From assembly GCF_030580675.1 (NCBI RefSeq), contig NZ_JAUQUB010000001.1, positions 1,240,001 to 1,304,000 on the forward strand: DNA of 64,000 nt, given 5' to 3'. This stretch comes from Antiquaquibacter soli. GTDB lineage: Bacteria > Actinomycetota > Actinomycetes > Actinomycetales > Microbacteriaceae. Below, piece by piece: positions 8,430 to 17,190 of the stretch. Made by a program: the position numbers and the translations under genes. Numbering within the stretch: the stretch's first letter is position 1; each line of letters starts with the position of its first letter. The notes under the pieces were generated by a model that searched no databases, was not told the origin of the DNA, and saw only the letters and a list, made by a program, of their open reading frames with translations.

Positions 8430-9047
8430 GTGGGAGCGGTCCGGGCAGGCGAAGTGTCGAGTCGCATCCTGACCGTCCCGAATCTCCTGAGTTTCCTCCG
8501 CCTCGCCCTCGTACCCGTCTTCCTGGCGCTCATCATCCAGGGGCAGGACGCCCTTGCGCTCCTCGTGCTCGTCATCTCGAGCGTGACCGACTTCCTGGAC
8601 GGGTTGATCGCCCGGACCTTCCGGCAGGTCTCTCGCCTCGGCCAGCTGCTCGACCCGGCGGCGGACCGACTGTTCATCTTCGCGGCGCTCATCGGTCTCG
8701 CGGTGCGCGAGGTCATTCCGTGGTGGCTCTTCGTCGTCATCGTGTCGCGCGATGCGATGCTCATCGTCCTCGGGATCGTGCTCGCCAACCACGGCTTCGG
8801 TCCCCTTCCGGTGCACCACCTCGGTAAGGTCGCCACCCTCTGCCTGTTCTACGCACTCCCGATCCTCATGCTCGGGGAGGCCTTCCCGACGGCCTCCTGG
8901 CTCACCGATCCGATCGGTTGGGCCTTCGCGATCTGGGGTGCGTTCCTTTATTGGTGGGCTGGCGTGGTCTATCTCGTCGAGACGGTGCGGGTGATCCAGA
9001 TTCCACGGGTCGAGGTCGGCTCGGGATCGGATACGCTGGATGGCTAA
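8430..9047 (+). CDS. CDP-alcohol phosphatidyltransferase family protein
   Basis: 205-residue membrane enzyme that transfers a phosphatidyl group from CDP-diacylglycerol to an alcohol. The family signature D-G-x2-A-R-x8-G-x3-D-x3-D is complete: DFLDGLIAR, then G and DPAADR. It could be PgsA2-like or cardiolipin-synthase-like; the acceptor is not predictable from sequence alone. Its position just ahead of garA and ftsR matches mycobacterial pgsA2 (Rv1822), although the intervening genes including gcvH are absent. The GTG start is supported by the leaderless -10. A strong GAGGAGG follows for the next gene. Confidence 0.87.
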   Translation: MGAVRAGEVSSRILTVPNLLSFLRLALVPVFLALIIQGQDALALLVLVISSVTDFLDGLIARTFRQVSRLGQLLDPAADRLFIFAALIGLAVREVIPWWLFVVIVSRDAMLIVLGIVLANHGFGPLPVHHLGKVATLCLFYALPILMLGEAFPTASWLTDPIGWAFAIWGAFLYWWAGVVYLVETVRVIQIPRVEVGSGSDTLDG

Positions 9048-9070
9048 CCGGAGCGTAGAGGAGGGTCGCT

Positions 9071-9541
9071 ATGGCAGACGATGAGAAGGATCGCATCGCC
9101 GGAACTCCCTCGAGCGACGACACGACAGTGCACTACGGCGACGAGTTCGCCGCGCAGTTGGCCGCTCTCGATGGTGATGTCTCGACCGAGGAGGTCGACG
9201 CGATCGCGGCGCTTCCTTCGGGTTCCGCCCTGCTCGTCGTGCGGCGCGGGCCCAATATCGGCGCGCGGTTCCTCCTTGACGCAGACGTGACGACGGTGGG
9301 TCGGCACCCCGAGGCCGACATCTTCCTCGACGACGTCACGGTGTCGCGGCGCCATGCGGAGTTCCTCCGTCACGGCACGGCCTTCCAGGTCAAGGACCTC
9401 GGTTCCCTCAACGGCACGTACTTCGACGGCGTGCGAATCGACACCGCCCTGCTGAGCGACGGGGCCGAGGTGCAGGTGGGCAAGTTCCGCCTGACGTTCT
9501 ACGCCTCGCGGCTCGACCTCGCTCACCTGGCTGGCCGGTAG
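9071..9541 (+). CDS. garA: FHA-domain metabolic regulator GarA/OdhI
   Basis: 156 residues. A disordered N-terminus carries the phospho-acceptor pair T18-T19 (DDTTVHYGDEF). A C-terminal FHA domain (about 55-140) follows, with the phosphothreonine-binding motifs VGRHPEADI, VSRRHAEF and LGSLNGTY. In Mycobacterium and Corynebacterium the unphosphorylated protein inhibits 2-oxoglutarate dehydrogenase and glutamate dehydrogenase. Phosphorylation by PknB/PknG/PknL-type kinases makes it fold on itself and releases them. GAGGAGG lies 7 nt before the ATG. The stop overlaps the ftsR start by one base. A PASTA kinase is encoded at 22.3-24.2 kb. Confidence 0.93.
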   Translation: MADDEKDRIAGTPSSDDTTVHYGDEFAAQLAALDGDVSTEEVDAIAALPSGSALLVVRRGPNIGARFLLDADVTTVGRHPEADIFLDDVTVSRRHAEFLRHGTAFQVKDLGSLNGTYFDGVRIDTALLSDGAEVQVGKFRLTFYASRLDLAHLAGR

Positions 9542-10239
9542 TGGCCCGCAGTGCAGCCCAGGCCCGAGTGCCTGGGGGCCCGAGCCTTCTCAGCATCGGA
9601 CAGGTACTCGCGAAGCTGAACCCTGAGTTCCCCGATCTCACTCCCTCTAAGCTGCGATTCCTCGAGGAGCGCCAGCTCGTCTCCCCGGCGCGCACCGAGT
9701 CGGGCTACCGCAAGTTCTCGGCGGCTGACATGGAGCGGTTGCGGTTCGTGCTCACCATGCAGCGCGACCACTACTTGCCCCTCAAGGTCATCCGCGGCTA
9801 TCTCGCCGAGATGGACGCCGGCCGCACGCCGGAGCTCCCGGGGGGCAGCGTTCCTTCGCCGTCGATGCTCTCGAGCGAGCGCCGCTTCACGAAGGATGAA
9901 CTCATTCGGGAGGCCGGGGCGAACGCCTTGCTGCTCGGTGATGCGGTGTCCGCGTCCCTCATCCTTCCGTCGGACGTTTACGGCGAGGATGCCCTGGCCG
10001 TCCTCAAATCGCTCGTCGAGCTTCAGCGTTCCGGAATCGAGCCGCGGCACCTCCGCGGATTCCGCGCCGCGGCCGAGCGGGAGCTCGGACTCATCGAGAA
10101 CGCCCTCATGCCTGTCTCCCGGCGCAAGGACGCGTCGAGCCGGGCTCGAGCCGCCGAGATGGCGCGGGAGATCGCGGGGCAGCTCGAGGTGGTGCGGAGC
10201 AGTCTCATCCGATCCGCACTGACTCGTCTCGATTCATAG
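9541..10239 (+). CDS. ftsR: MerR-family transcription factor FtsR
   Basis: 232 residues. An N-terminal MerR winged helix (LSIGQVLAKL, then LTPSKLRFLEERQLV and YRKFSAADMERLRFVL) is followed by an alpha-helical C-terminal domain without cysteines for metal sensing. It is the positional and sequence counterpart of Rv1828 and of Corynebacterium FtsR, which activates ftsZ. The GTG start overlaps the garA stop (TAGTG), indicating translational coupling. Downstream lies a perfect 9-bp inverted repeat (10249-10281) that could be an operator for this protein or for the next MerR. Confidence 0.9.
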   Translation: MARSAAQARVPGGPSLLSIGQVLAKLNPEFPDLTPSKLRFLEERQLVSPARTESGYRKFSAADMERLRFVLTMQRDHYLPLKVIRGYLAEMDAGRTPELPGGSVPSPSMLSSERRFTKDELIREAGANALLLGDAVSASLILPSDVYGEDALAVLKSLVELQRSGIEPRHLRGFRAAAERELGLIENALMPVSRRKDASSRARAAEMAREIAGQLEVVRSSLIRSALTRLDS

Positions 10240-10248
10240 AGCGGTCCG

Positions 10249-10281
10249 GTCGGATTCGTAGTAGCGTCGAATGAATCCGAC
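10249..10281. repeat. Perfect 9-bp inverted repeat between ftsR and the second merR gene
   Basis: GTCGGATTC (10249-10257) and GAATCCGAC (10273-10281) are exact reverse complements separated by 15 bp. No T-run follows, so an operator is more likely than an intrinsic terminator. Confidence 0.6.
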
Positions 10282-10328
10282 ACGCCCGGCCGGTGTCGGC
10301 GATCGGTAGCCGTCGAGACTACCGTGGG

Positions 10329-10359
10329 GTTGCACCGAAGATTAACTATCAAGTGCAAC
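10329..10359. promoter_or_regulatory. 7-bp inverted repeat flanking a probable promoter of the second merR gene
   Basis: GTTGCAC (10329-10335) and GTGCAAC (10353-10359) are perfect inverted arms around an AT-rich 17-bp core containing TTAACTAT. The site ends 33 bp before the ATG at 10393. The geometry suits a dimeric repressor or MerR autoregulation. Confidence 0.5.
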
Positions 10360-10392
10360 ATGAAGGTTCGGCTTGTCAGAAGGGGCCCGGTC

Positions 10393-10944
10393 ATGACTGA
10401 ACTCAGCCGTAACGAGGAGACTCGCTACGACCTCGGTCTTCTCTTCACTGACGGCATGCCGGAACTGGATGACGCCGCCGGCTACCGGGGAGCGGTCGCC
10501 GCCCGCGCAGCGGGCATCAGCTACCGCCAGCTCGACTACTGGGCTCGCACGCAGCTGGTCGAGCCGACTGTTCGCGGCGCCGCCGGATCGGGTTCTCAGC
10601 GCCTCTACGGTTTCCGCGACATCCTCGTGCTCAAGCTTGTGAAGCGACTCCTCGACACGGGCATCTCGCTCCAGCAGATCCGAGTGGCCGTCAATCAGCT
10701 CCGCGAGGCGGGCATCAACGACCTCGCCCAGACCACGCTCATGAGCGACGGCGCGAGCGTATACCTGTGCACCTCCAACGACGAGGTCATCGACCTCGTC
10801 AGCCGCGGTCAGGGCGTCTTCGGGATCGCCGTCGGCAAGGTCCTCCGAGAGGTCGAGCACGATCTCGTCGAGCTCGACTCCGTCGCGGCTGAAGACCCGA
10901 TGGACGAGCTCGCCAAGCGCCGAGCGGCGCGCGCCGCGAGCTAG
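10393..10944 (+). CDS. MerR-family transcriptional regulator (Rv1830-like)
   Basis: 183 residues. A MerR DNA-binding region (GYRGAVAARAAGISYRQLDY, then GSGSQRLYGFRDILVLKLV) is followed by a helical dimerisation segment (LDTGISLQQIRVAVNQL) and a C-terminal domain with no obvious ligand motif. Its place after ftsR matches Rv1830, although the bifunctional nuclease gene that separates them in mycobacteria is missing. I chose the ATG at 10393 because AGAAGGGG precedes it; the open frame extends to 10324 across the inverted repeat. Target genes unknown. Confidence 0.85.
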   Translation: MTELSRNEETRYDLGLLFTDGMPELDDAAGYRGAVAARAAGISYRQLDYWARTQLVEPTVRGAAGSGSQRLYGFRDILVLKLVKRLLDTGISLQQIRVAVNQLREAGINDLAQTTLMSDGASVYLCTSNDEVIDLVSRGQGVFGIAVGKVLREVEHDLVELDSVAAEDPMDELAKRRAARAAS

Positions 10945-10973
10945 CCGCTCGCCATTTGGCGCGACGTGAACCG

Positions 10974-11783
10974 CTAAGCGGTCTCGTTCGCGAAGTCGCC
11001 GATCCGCGCCGTCCGCATGACCCTCTCCAGGAGCTGGTCGAAGTTGCGGGACATCTCCTGCGCGCTCTCGCCGGGCCACACGTGCAGCGGCTTCGCGGCG
11101 CCCTGGGCCTGCTGGAGGGAGGTCCGCTCGGGCAGTTGCGGGCTGAGCACGAGCGGGCCGAACATGTCGCGCAGCTCCTTGATGCGGAACTGGTGCTCGA
11201 GCGACTGCGAGCGCAGTCGGTTCACGATGATGCCGAGCGGCTGCAGCCGGGGAGAGAGGCCGCGGCGGATCTCCTCGATCGCGCGAAGAGCGCGATCTGC
11301 CGCCGCGACGGAGAACAGGCCGGGTTCGGTGACGATCGTCACGCGGTCGCTCGCCGCCCACGCCGTACGGGTGAGTGCGTTGAGGGATGGTGCGCAGTCG
11401 ATGAGCACGAGGTCGTAGTCGGCCTCGACGTTGGCGAGCGCCTCCTCGAGCTTCCAGATGTCGCGGATGCTCGGGTGGGGGCCATCGAAGTTGATTGCGG
11501 ACGGGGAGCCGATGAGGACGTCCACCTTGCCCGGGCGCCCCTTCGTCCACCCGCTCGGCGCGATCGCGGAGCGCACGATCTTCTCCTTGGGAGACGCGAG
11601 CACGTCGGCGACGTTGAGGTGACCGGAGACGTCGATGTCCATGCCGGTCGAGACATCCGACTGGGGGTCGAGGTCGACCACGAGAGTACGGAGCCCGCGG
11701 GCGAATGCGGCGGACGCGAGCCCGAGCGTCACCGTGGTCTTTCCCACGCCCCCCTTGAGGGAGCTGACGCTGAGTACGTGCAC
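10974..11783 (-). CDS. ParA-family ATPase (orphan, PldP-like)
   Basis: 269 residues. The deviant Walker A SSLKGGVGKTTV is near the N-terminus, with DLDPQSDVS as the A' motif and LVLIDCAPSLN as Walker B. This is a complete ParA/Soj fold without an N-terminal DNA-binding extension. No parB or parS-like repeat lies nearby, so it is probably not the chromosome-partition ParA. Corynebacterium has an orphan ParA-like division protein, PldP, near comparable genes. I chose the GTG at 11783 because a TATCGT -10 (11792-11797 on -) lies 8 nt upstream. An ATG at 11804 is possible. It is convergent with merR and divergent from pyc. Confidence 0.85.
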   Translation of the reverse strand: MHVLSVSSLKGGVGKTTVTLGLASAAFARGLRTLVVDLDPQSDVSTGMDIDVSGHLNVADVLASPKEKIVRSAIAPSGWTKGRPGKVDVLIGSPSAINFDGPHPSIRDIWKLEEALANVEADYDLVLIDCAPSLNALTRTAWAASDRVTIVTEPGLFSVAAADRALRAIEEIRRGLSPRLQPLGIIVNRLRSQSLEHQFRIKELRDMFGPLVLSPQLPERTSLQQAQGAAKPLHVWPGESAQEMSRNFDQLLERVMRTARIGDFANETA

Positions 11784-11875
11784 GAGTAACGACGATACCT
11801 TCACTCGTCTTAAAGAACCTAAATCGTGACCCCCGTTTCGGGCTCATCAAGGTCAATTGCCAGCGTTCTCACGCC

Positions 11876-11881
11876 CTAGGC
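11876..11881 (+). promoter_or_regulatory. -10 box (TAGGCT) of pyc
   Basis: TAGGCT lies 25 bp before the ATG at 11907. This leaves a short leader containing the ribosome-binding site GGAAGGGA, so pyc is a leadered gene in contrast to its neighbours. Confidence 0.5.
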
Positions 11882-11906
11882 TTGAGAGGTCAAGGGAAGG
11901 GACCGG

Positions 11907-14900
11907 ATGTTCAAGAAGATCCTCGTAGCGAACCGTGGCGAGATTGCGATCCGCGCGTTCCGCGCCGCATTCGAGCTGGGAGCGAAGACCGTCGCGGTCT
12001 TCCCGTACGAGGACCGGAACTCCATGCACCGGTTGAAGGCCGACGAGGCCTACCAGATCGGGGAGCCCGGGCATCCCGTTCGCGCCTACCTCGATGTCTC
12101 GGAGATCATCCGCGTCGCCAAGGAGTCGGGTGCGGATGCGATCTACCCCGGGTACGGCTTCCTCTCCGAGAACCCCGACCTCGCGCAGGCCGCTGCCGAC
12201 GCCGGCATCACGTTCATCGGCCCGCCGACGAAGGTGCTCGAGATGGCGGGCAACAAGGTCACCGCGAAGGAGCACGCGATCGCCTCGGGCGTGCCCGTGC
12301 TCAAGTCGACCCCCGCGTCGCGCGACATCGAGGAACTGCTGCGCGGAGCCGACGAGATCGGGTTCCCGATCTTCGCGAAGGCCGTCGCGGGCGGTGGGGG
12401 TCGCGGGATGCGCCGCGTGAACACCCGCGAAGAGCTCCGCCCGGCGCTCGAAGAGGCCATGCGCGAGGCCGACAGCGCGTTCGGCGACCCGACGATGTTC
12501 CTCGAGCAGGCAGTCGTCCGGCCGCGGCACATCGAGGTCCAGATCCTCGCGGACGCGACGGGGGAGACCGTGCACCTCTTCGAGCGAGACTGCTCCGTCC
12601 AGCGCCGACACCAGAAGGTCATCGAGATCGCTCCGGCGCCGAACCTCGACGAGTCCACCCGCCAGGCGATGTACCGCGACGCGATCGCGTTTGCGAAGTC
12701 CATCGGCTACGTCAACGCCGGCACGGTCGAGTTCCTCCTCGACACGGCGGGGGAGCGCAAGGGCCAGCATGTCTTCATCGAGATGAACCCGCGCATCCAG
12801 GTCGAGCACACCGTGACCGAGGAGGTCACGGACGTCGACCTCGTCCAGTCGCAGATGCGCATCGCCTACGGTATGACGCTCAAGGAGCTCGGTCTGGAGC
12901 AGGAGGACCTGCACCTGCGGGGCGCTGCCCTCCAGTGCCGCATCACGACGGAGGACCCGGCGTCCGGGTTCCGCCCGGACACCGGCAAGATCACCACCTA
13001 CCGCTCGCCCGGGGGCGCGGGAATCCGGCTCGACGGCGGAACCGTCGCCGCGGGAGCCCAGATCTCGCCGCACTTCGACTCGATGCTCGTGAAGATGACG
13101 TGCCGTGGGCGTGACTTCCGCGCCGCGGTTCTCCGGGCCCGCCGCGGACTCGCGGAGTTCCGCCTGCGGGGCGTGACGACGAACATCCCGTTCCTCCAGG
13201 CCGTGCTCGACGACCCCGACTTCGTCGCCGGCGACCTCAGCACCTCGTTCATCGAGGAGCGCCCCTGGCTCGTGCGCGGTCGCTCGTCGAAGGACCGCGG
13301 CACGAAGGTGCTCAACTGGCTCGCGGATGTCACGGTCAACCAGCCCAACGGCGACGGCGCGGGAGTCATCAGCCCGATCCTCAAACTCCCGGCCGTCGAT
13401 CTCGAGCAGCCCGCGCCCGCGGGATCGCGTCAGCGGCTTCTCGAGCTCGGGCCTCAGGGCTTCGCCGAGGCGCTGCGCCAGCAGACCGCCCTCGCCGTGA
13501 CGGAGACGACCTTCCGCGACGCCCATCAGTCCCTCCTCGCCACCCGGGTGCGCACGCGCGACCTCGTCGCGGTCCTCCCGCATGTCGCCCGGCTCACCCC
13601 TCAGCTGCTTTCTGTGGAGGCCTGGGGCGGCGCGACCTACGACGTCGCACTCCGGTTCCTCGGCGAGGACCCGTGGGAGCGCCTCGTCGCGATGCGCGAG
13701 GCACTCCCCAACATCGCCATCCAGATGCTCCTGCGCGGTCGCAACACTGTCGGCTATACGCCGTACCCCACCGAGGTCACCGACGCCTTCGTTCGTGAGG
13801 CCGCCGCGAGCGGGGTCGACATCTTCCGGATCTTCGACGCGCTCAACGACGTGTCGCAGATGAGGCCGGCCATCGACGCCGTGCTCGCGACCGGCACATC
13901 CGTAGCCGAGGTCGCGGTCTGCTACACCGGCGACCTGCTGGACCCCAACGAGAAGCTCTACACCCTCGACTACTACCTGCGCCTCGCGGAGCAGATCGTC
14001 GACGCCGGTGCGCACATCCTGGCTGTCAAGGACATGGCCGGCCTTCTCCGGGCCGAGGCGGCCTTCGAGCTCGTGTCGGCCCTGAGGTCTCGCTTCGACC
14101 TGCCCGTGCACGTCCACACGCATGACACCGCGGGCGGGCAGCTCGCCACGCTCCTCGCGGCCTCGCGCGCCGGTGCGGATGCCGTGGACGTCGCGAGCGC
14201 GCCGATGGCGGGTACGACGAGCCAGCCCTCTGCGTCCGCTCTCGTCGCCGCTCTCGCGCACACCGAGCGCGACACCGGGATCTCGCTGCAGGCGGTCTCC
14301 GACCTGGAGCCGTACTGGGAGGCGGTGCGCCACGTCTACAAGCCCTTCGAGTCGGGACTGCCCGGACCGACGGGTCGCGTGTACAAGCACGAGATCCCCG
14401 GCGGTCAGTTGTCGAACCTTCGCCAGCAGGCGATCGCGCTCGGACTGGGCGACCAGTTCGAGAAGGTGGAGGACTGGTACGCGGCTGCCAACCGCATCCT
14501 CGGCCGCCCGCCGAAGGTGACGCCGTCGTCCAAGGTCGTCGGCGATCTGGCCCTCGCACTCGCGGCGGCCAACGCCGACCCGGACGACTTCGAGCAGAAC
14601 CCGGAGAAGTACGACATCCCCGACTCGGTCGTCGGTTTCATGGCAGGAGAGCTCGGCGAGCTGCCGGGCGGCTGGCCCGAGCCGTTCCGTACCAAGGTTC
14701 TCGCCGGGCGCACCGTGAAGATCGGGGTCGAGCCCCTCTCGGCAGAGGACGCGGCCGCTCTCGAGGGCGACTCGACGGAACGCCGTGCGGCCCTCAACCG
14801 CCTGCTATTCCCCGCTCCCACGAAGATCTTCGAACAGGTGCGCGAGACCTACGGCGACCTGTCGGTTCTCGACACGACCGACTACCTGTACGGATTGCGT

Positions 14901-15308
14901 CAGGGCTTCGAGCACGTCGCCGAGATTGAGAAGGGCGTGAGCCTGTACGTCGGCCTCGAGGCGATCGGCGAAGCGGATGACAAGGGCATGCGCACCGTCA
15001 TGGCGACGCTCAACGGGCAGCTGCGCCCCGTTTTCGTGCGCGACCTCAGCATCACGGTCGACACGAAGTCGGCGGAGAAGGCGGATGCCTCCAAGCCCGG
15101 GCACGTCCCGGCGCCCTTCTCCGGGGTGGTGACACTCCAGGTCGCCGAGGGGGACACGGTCACGGCCGGGCAGAGCGTGGCATCCATCGAGGCCATGAAG
15201 ATGGAGGCGGCGATCACCGCCGGCATCTCGGGAACGGTCAAGCGGCTCGCCGTTCCGGCGACTCAGCAGGTCGACGCCGGCGATCTCCTGCTGGAGATCG
15301 AGCCGTAG
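11907..15308 (+). CDS. pyc: Pyruvate carboxylase
   Basis: 1133 residues, full length for the single-chain enzyme that makes oxaloacetate from pyruvate and bicarbonate (anaplerosis). In order it has biotin carboxylase with ATP-grasp (about 1-450; AVAGGGGRGMR, EMNPRIQVEHTVTE), carboxyltransferase (about 530-800; LRGRNTVGYTPYP, DMAGLL), the PYC/OADA domain, and a biotinyl domain with the biotin-accepting K1098 in EAMKMEA. An RBS (GGAAGGGA) precedes the ATG. It is flanked by two ParA-type genes; nothing suggests a functional link. Confidence 0.97.
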   Translation: MFKKILVANRGEIAIRAFRAAFELGAKTVAVFPYEDRNSMHRLKADEAYQIGEPGHPVRAYLDVSEIIRVAKESGADAIYPGYGFLSENPDLAQAAADAGITFIGPPTKVLEMAGNKVTAKEHAIASGVPVLKSTPASRDIEELLRGADEIGFPIFAKAVAGGGGRGMRRVNTREELRPALEEAMREADSAFGDPTMFLEQAVVRPRHIEVQILADATGETVHLFERDCSVQRRHQKVIEIAPAPNLDESTRQAMYRDAIAFAKSIGYVNAGTVEFLLDTAGERKGQHVFIEMNPRIQVEHTVTEEVTDVDLVQSQMRIAYGMTLKELGLEQEDLHLRGAALQCRITTEDPASGFRPDTGKITTYRSPGGAGIRLDGGTVAAGAQISPHFDSMLVKMTCRGRDFRAAVLRARRGLAEFRLRGVTTNIPFLQAVLDDPDFVAGDLSTSFIEERPWLVRGRSSKDRGTKVLNWLADVTVNQPNGDGAGVISPILKLPAVDLEQPAPAGSRQRLLELGPQGFAEALRQQTALAVTETTFRDAHQSLLATRVRTRDLVAVLPHVARLTPQLLSVEAWGGATYDVALRFLGEDPWERLVAMREALPNIAIQMLLRGRNTVGYTPYPTEVTDAFVREAAASGVDIFRIFDALNDVSQMRPAIDAVLATGTSVAEVAVCYTGDLLDPNEKLYTLDYYLRLAEQIVDAGAHILAVKDMAGLLRAEAAFELVSALRSRFDLPVHVHTHDTAGGQLATLLAASRAGADAVDVASAPMAGTTSQPSASALVAALAHTERDTGISLQAVSDLEPYWEAVRHVYKPFESGLPGPTGRVYKHEIPGGQLSNLRQQAIALGLGDQFEKVEDWYAAANRILGRPPKVTPSSKVVGDLALALAAANADPDDFEQNPEKYDIPDSVVGFMAGELGELPGGWPEPFRTKVLAGRTVKIGVEPLSAEDAAALEGDSTERRAALNRLLFPAPTKIFEQVRETYGDLSVLDTTDYLYGLRQGFEHVAEIEKGVSLYVGLEAIGEADDKGMRTVMATLNGQLRPVFVRDLSITVDTKSAEKADASKPGHVPAPFSGVVTLQVAEGDTVTAGQSVASIEAMKMEAAITAGISGTVKRLAVPATQQVDAGDLLLEIEP

Positions 15309-15344
15309 CCCAGCAGCTCAGGGCAACGCACCCGCCCGACACGG

Positions 15345-15350
15345 TAAACT
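15345..15350 (+). promoter_or_regulatory. -10 box (TAAACT) of the second ParA/MinD gene
   Basis: TAAACT lies 31 nt before the GTG start. A Shine-Dalgarno AAGGAG (15368-15373) sits between them. Confidence 0.5.
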
Positions 15351-15381
15351 GGGGTGTTTTTGCACTGAAGGAGATTCGGCT

Positions 15382-16677
15382 GTGGCCACGACTAGCAAGA
15401 AGGGCGGCGACTCCGGGAGCCCGGATGCCGCGCCGTCGACGTCGGACGGGCTGGCTCTGACCGAGGACGTGACGTTCACGGTATCGCTGCCCGTCGTGCC
15501 CCACGAGGCGCCCGAGGACGAGGCGGCAGTGGCGATCGACGAGGTCGCCATCACGCCCGTCACCCTCACCGCGGACGGCCCCACGACGACGACCATCACG
15601 CTCGTCGCCGAGGAGGTCGCTGTGGTGCCCGAGGAGCCCGTCGAGGAGGAGCCGGTCATCCCGGCGCTCCCCGAGCCCGACCAGGTCTACACCCGGCGGG
15701 GTCGAGCGCGCGGTGCCGTCTCCCCGACGCCGGAACCGGCGGCGATGCTGACCGCCGAGAGGCTCGTCACGCCTCCCAAGCGCGGTCGCAAGCCCGCCCC
15801 CGAGGGCTTCCTGCAGGCGCTCCTCTACCGCGCCACCTTCGGACTCGTGAACGTCGGCGACTCGCTCGCCGCCCGCCAGCGCAAGGCCCTGGATGCTCGC
15901 ATCGGCAAGCACTTCGAGGGCGGTACCCGTTTCGTCGCCGTCGTGACGCGCAAGGGCGGCGTCGGTAAGACGACGATCAGCACCCTTCTCGGCATGGCCA
16001 TGGCCGACGTGCGCGAGGACCGGGTGATCGCCATCGACGCGAACCCTGACCGCGGTACCCTGGCCGAGCGCGTGGCCAAGCAGACCCGCGCCACCGTGCG
16101 CGACGTGGTCACGCGTGCGCCCTCGATCCAGGCGTTCAGCGAGTTCCAGACGCTCATCTCCCGCGACCAGACTCGGCTCGACGTGCTCGCGTCGGACTCG
16201 GATCCCCTCGTGTCGGAGGCGTTCGACGAGAACGGCTACAACGTCGTCGCCGACGTCGCGGAGCGGTTCTACTCGGTCGCGATCACCGACTGCGGAACGG
16301 GAATCGTCCACTCGGTCATGCGGGCGACCCTGCAGCGCGCCGACTCGATCGTCGTCGTGTCCGGGGGCAGTGTGGACGAGGCGCGGCTGGCGTCCGAGAC
16401 CCTCACGTGGCTCGAGTCGAACGGATACGCCGATCTCGTCCAGAACGCGGTCGTCGCATTGAACACGGCGACCCAGGGAACCAACCTCGTCAAGCTCGAG
16501 GAGATCGAGGCGCACTTCCAGTCCCGGGTTCGGGACATCGTCCGCATCCCGTACGACCCCTCGCTCGCGACCGGGTCCCTCATCCGCTACGCCGACCTCA
16601 AGCCGATCACGCGCGACGCGGCGCGGGAACTCGCCGCCCTCGTCGTCGACGGCCTGCCCGAGCAGCGGGTCATCTAG
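15382..16677 (+). CDS. MinD/ParA-like ATPase with acidic N-terminal extension
   Basis: 431 residues. The first 130 or so are acidic and low-complexity, rich in Glu, Val, Pro and Thr. A basic segment (PPKRGRKPAPEGF) follows, then a P-loop domain with K191-G-G-V-G-K-T-T198 and an A' motif DANPDRG instead of the usual DxDPQ. Walker B is ITDCGTG. This plan recurs in actinobacterial MinD/ParA proteins, some tied to type VII secretion, but no secretion gene is near, so its cargo is unknown. GTG start with AAGGAG 8 nt ahead. Its stop overlaps the def start (TAGTG). Confidence 0.8.
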   Translation: MATTSKKGGDSGSPDAAPSTSDGLALTEDVTFTVSLPVVPHEAPEDEAAVAIDEVAITPVTLTADGPTTTTITLVAEEVAVVPEEPVEEEPVIPALPEPDQVYTRRGRARGAVSPTPEPAAMLTAERLVTPPKRGRKPAPEGFLQALLYRATFGLVNVGDSLAARQRKALDARIGKHFEGGTRFVAVVTRKGGVGKTTISTLLGMAMADVREDRVIAIDANPDRGTLAERVAKQTRATVRDVVTRAPSIQAFSEFQTLISRDQTRLDVLASDSDPLVSEAFDENGYNVVADVAERFYSVAITDCGTGIVHSVMRATLQRADSIVVVSGGSVDEARLASETLTWLESNGYADLVQNAVVALNTATQGTNLVKLEEIEAHFQSRVRDIVRIPYDPSLATGSLIRYADLKPITRDAARELAALVVDGLPEQRVI

Positions 16678-17168
16678 TGGCCGAACGCGAGATCCGCATC
16701 TTCGGAGATCCGGTCCTCCGGTCGGTGTGCGACCCGGTGCGTCCCGGCGATCCGCGGGCTGCCGCCCTCGTCGCCGATCTCCTGGACACGGTGCGCGTGC
16801 CCGGGCGCGCCGGCGTCGCGGCGAACCAGATCGGCGTCGGCTTGCGTGCCTTCAGCTACAACGTCGATGACGAGGTGGGCTACATCATCAACCCGGAGCT
16901 CGTCGAGGTCTCGGGGGAGCCGGAGCTCGTCGACGAGGGATGTCTCTCTGTGCCGGGCTTCTACTTCCCCCGGCGCCGCTACCCGTTCGCTCGCGTGCGC
17001 GGGGTAGACCTCGAGGGCAATCCGGTCGAGCTCAGCGGAGAGGGCCTCATGGCCCAGGCGCTCCAGCACGAGGTCGATCACCTCGACGGTCACCTCTACA
17101 TCGAGGGTCTCGAGCCGGAGACCAAGCGCGAGGCCATGCGCTCGATCCGGCAGGCGCCCTGGTACTGA
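16677..17168 (+). CDS. def: Peptide deformylase
   Basis: 163 residues. It removes the formyl group from nascent N-termini using a metal held by Cys and two His. All three motifs are present: GVAANQIGV (motif 1, normally GxGLAAxQ), DEGCLSVPG (motif 2) and QHEVDHLDG (motif 3, HExxH). The GTG start shares one base with the preceding ParA stop, so the two are translationally coupled. The frame is open upstream into the ParA gene, but that part has no deformylase similarity. Confidence 0.95.
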   Translation: MAEREIRIFGDPVLRSVCDPVRPGDPRAAALVADLLDTVRVPGRAGVAANQIGVGLRAFSYNVDDEVGYIINPELVEVSGEPELVDEGCLSVPGFYFPRRRYPFARVRGVDLEGNPVELSGEGLMAQALQHEVDHLDGHLYIEGLEPETKREAMRSIRQAPWY

Positions 17169-17190
17169 CCGGGCGCCCGCCGGCTCGACG

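Noticed and set aside
10949-10960. Short CGCCA/TGGCG palindrome after the second merR gene
   Set aside because: Only 5-bp arms with no T-run; expected by chance in GC-rich DNA.
11853-14390. 845-codon minus-strand frame across pyc
   Set aside because: Same GC-driven artefact; composition is unlike a real protein and pyc covers the region with all domains intact.
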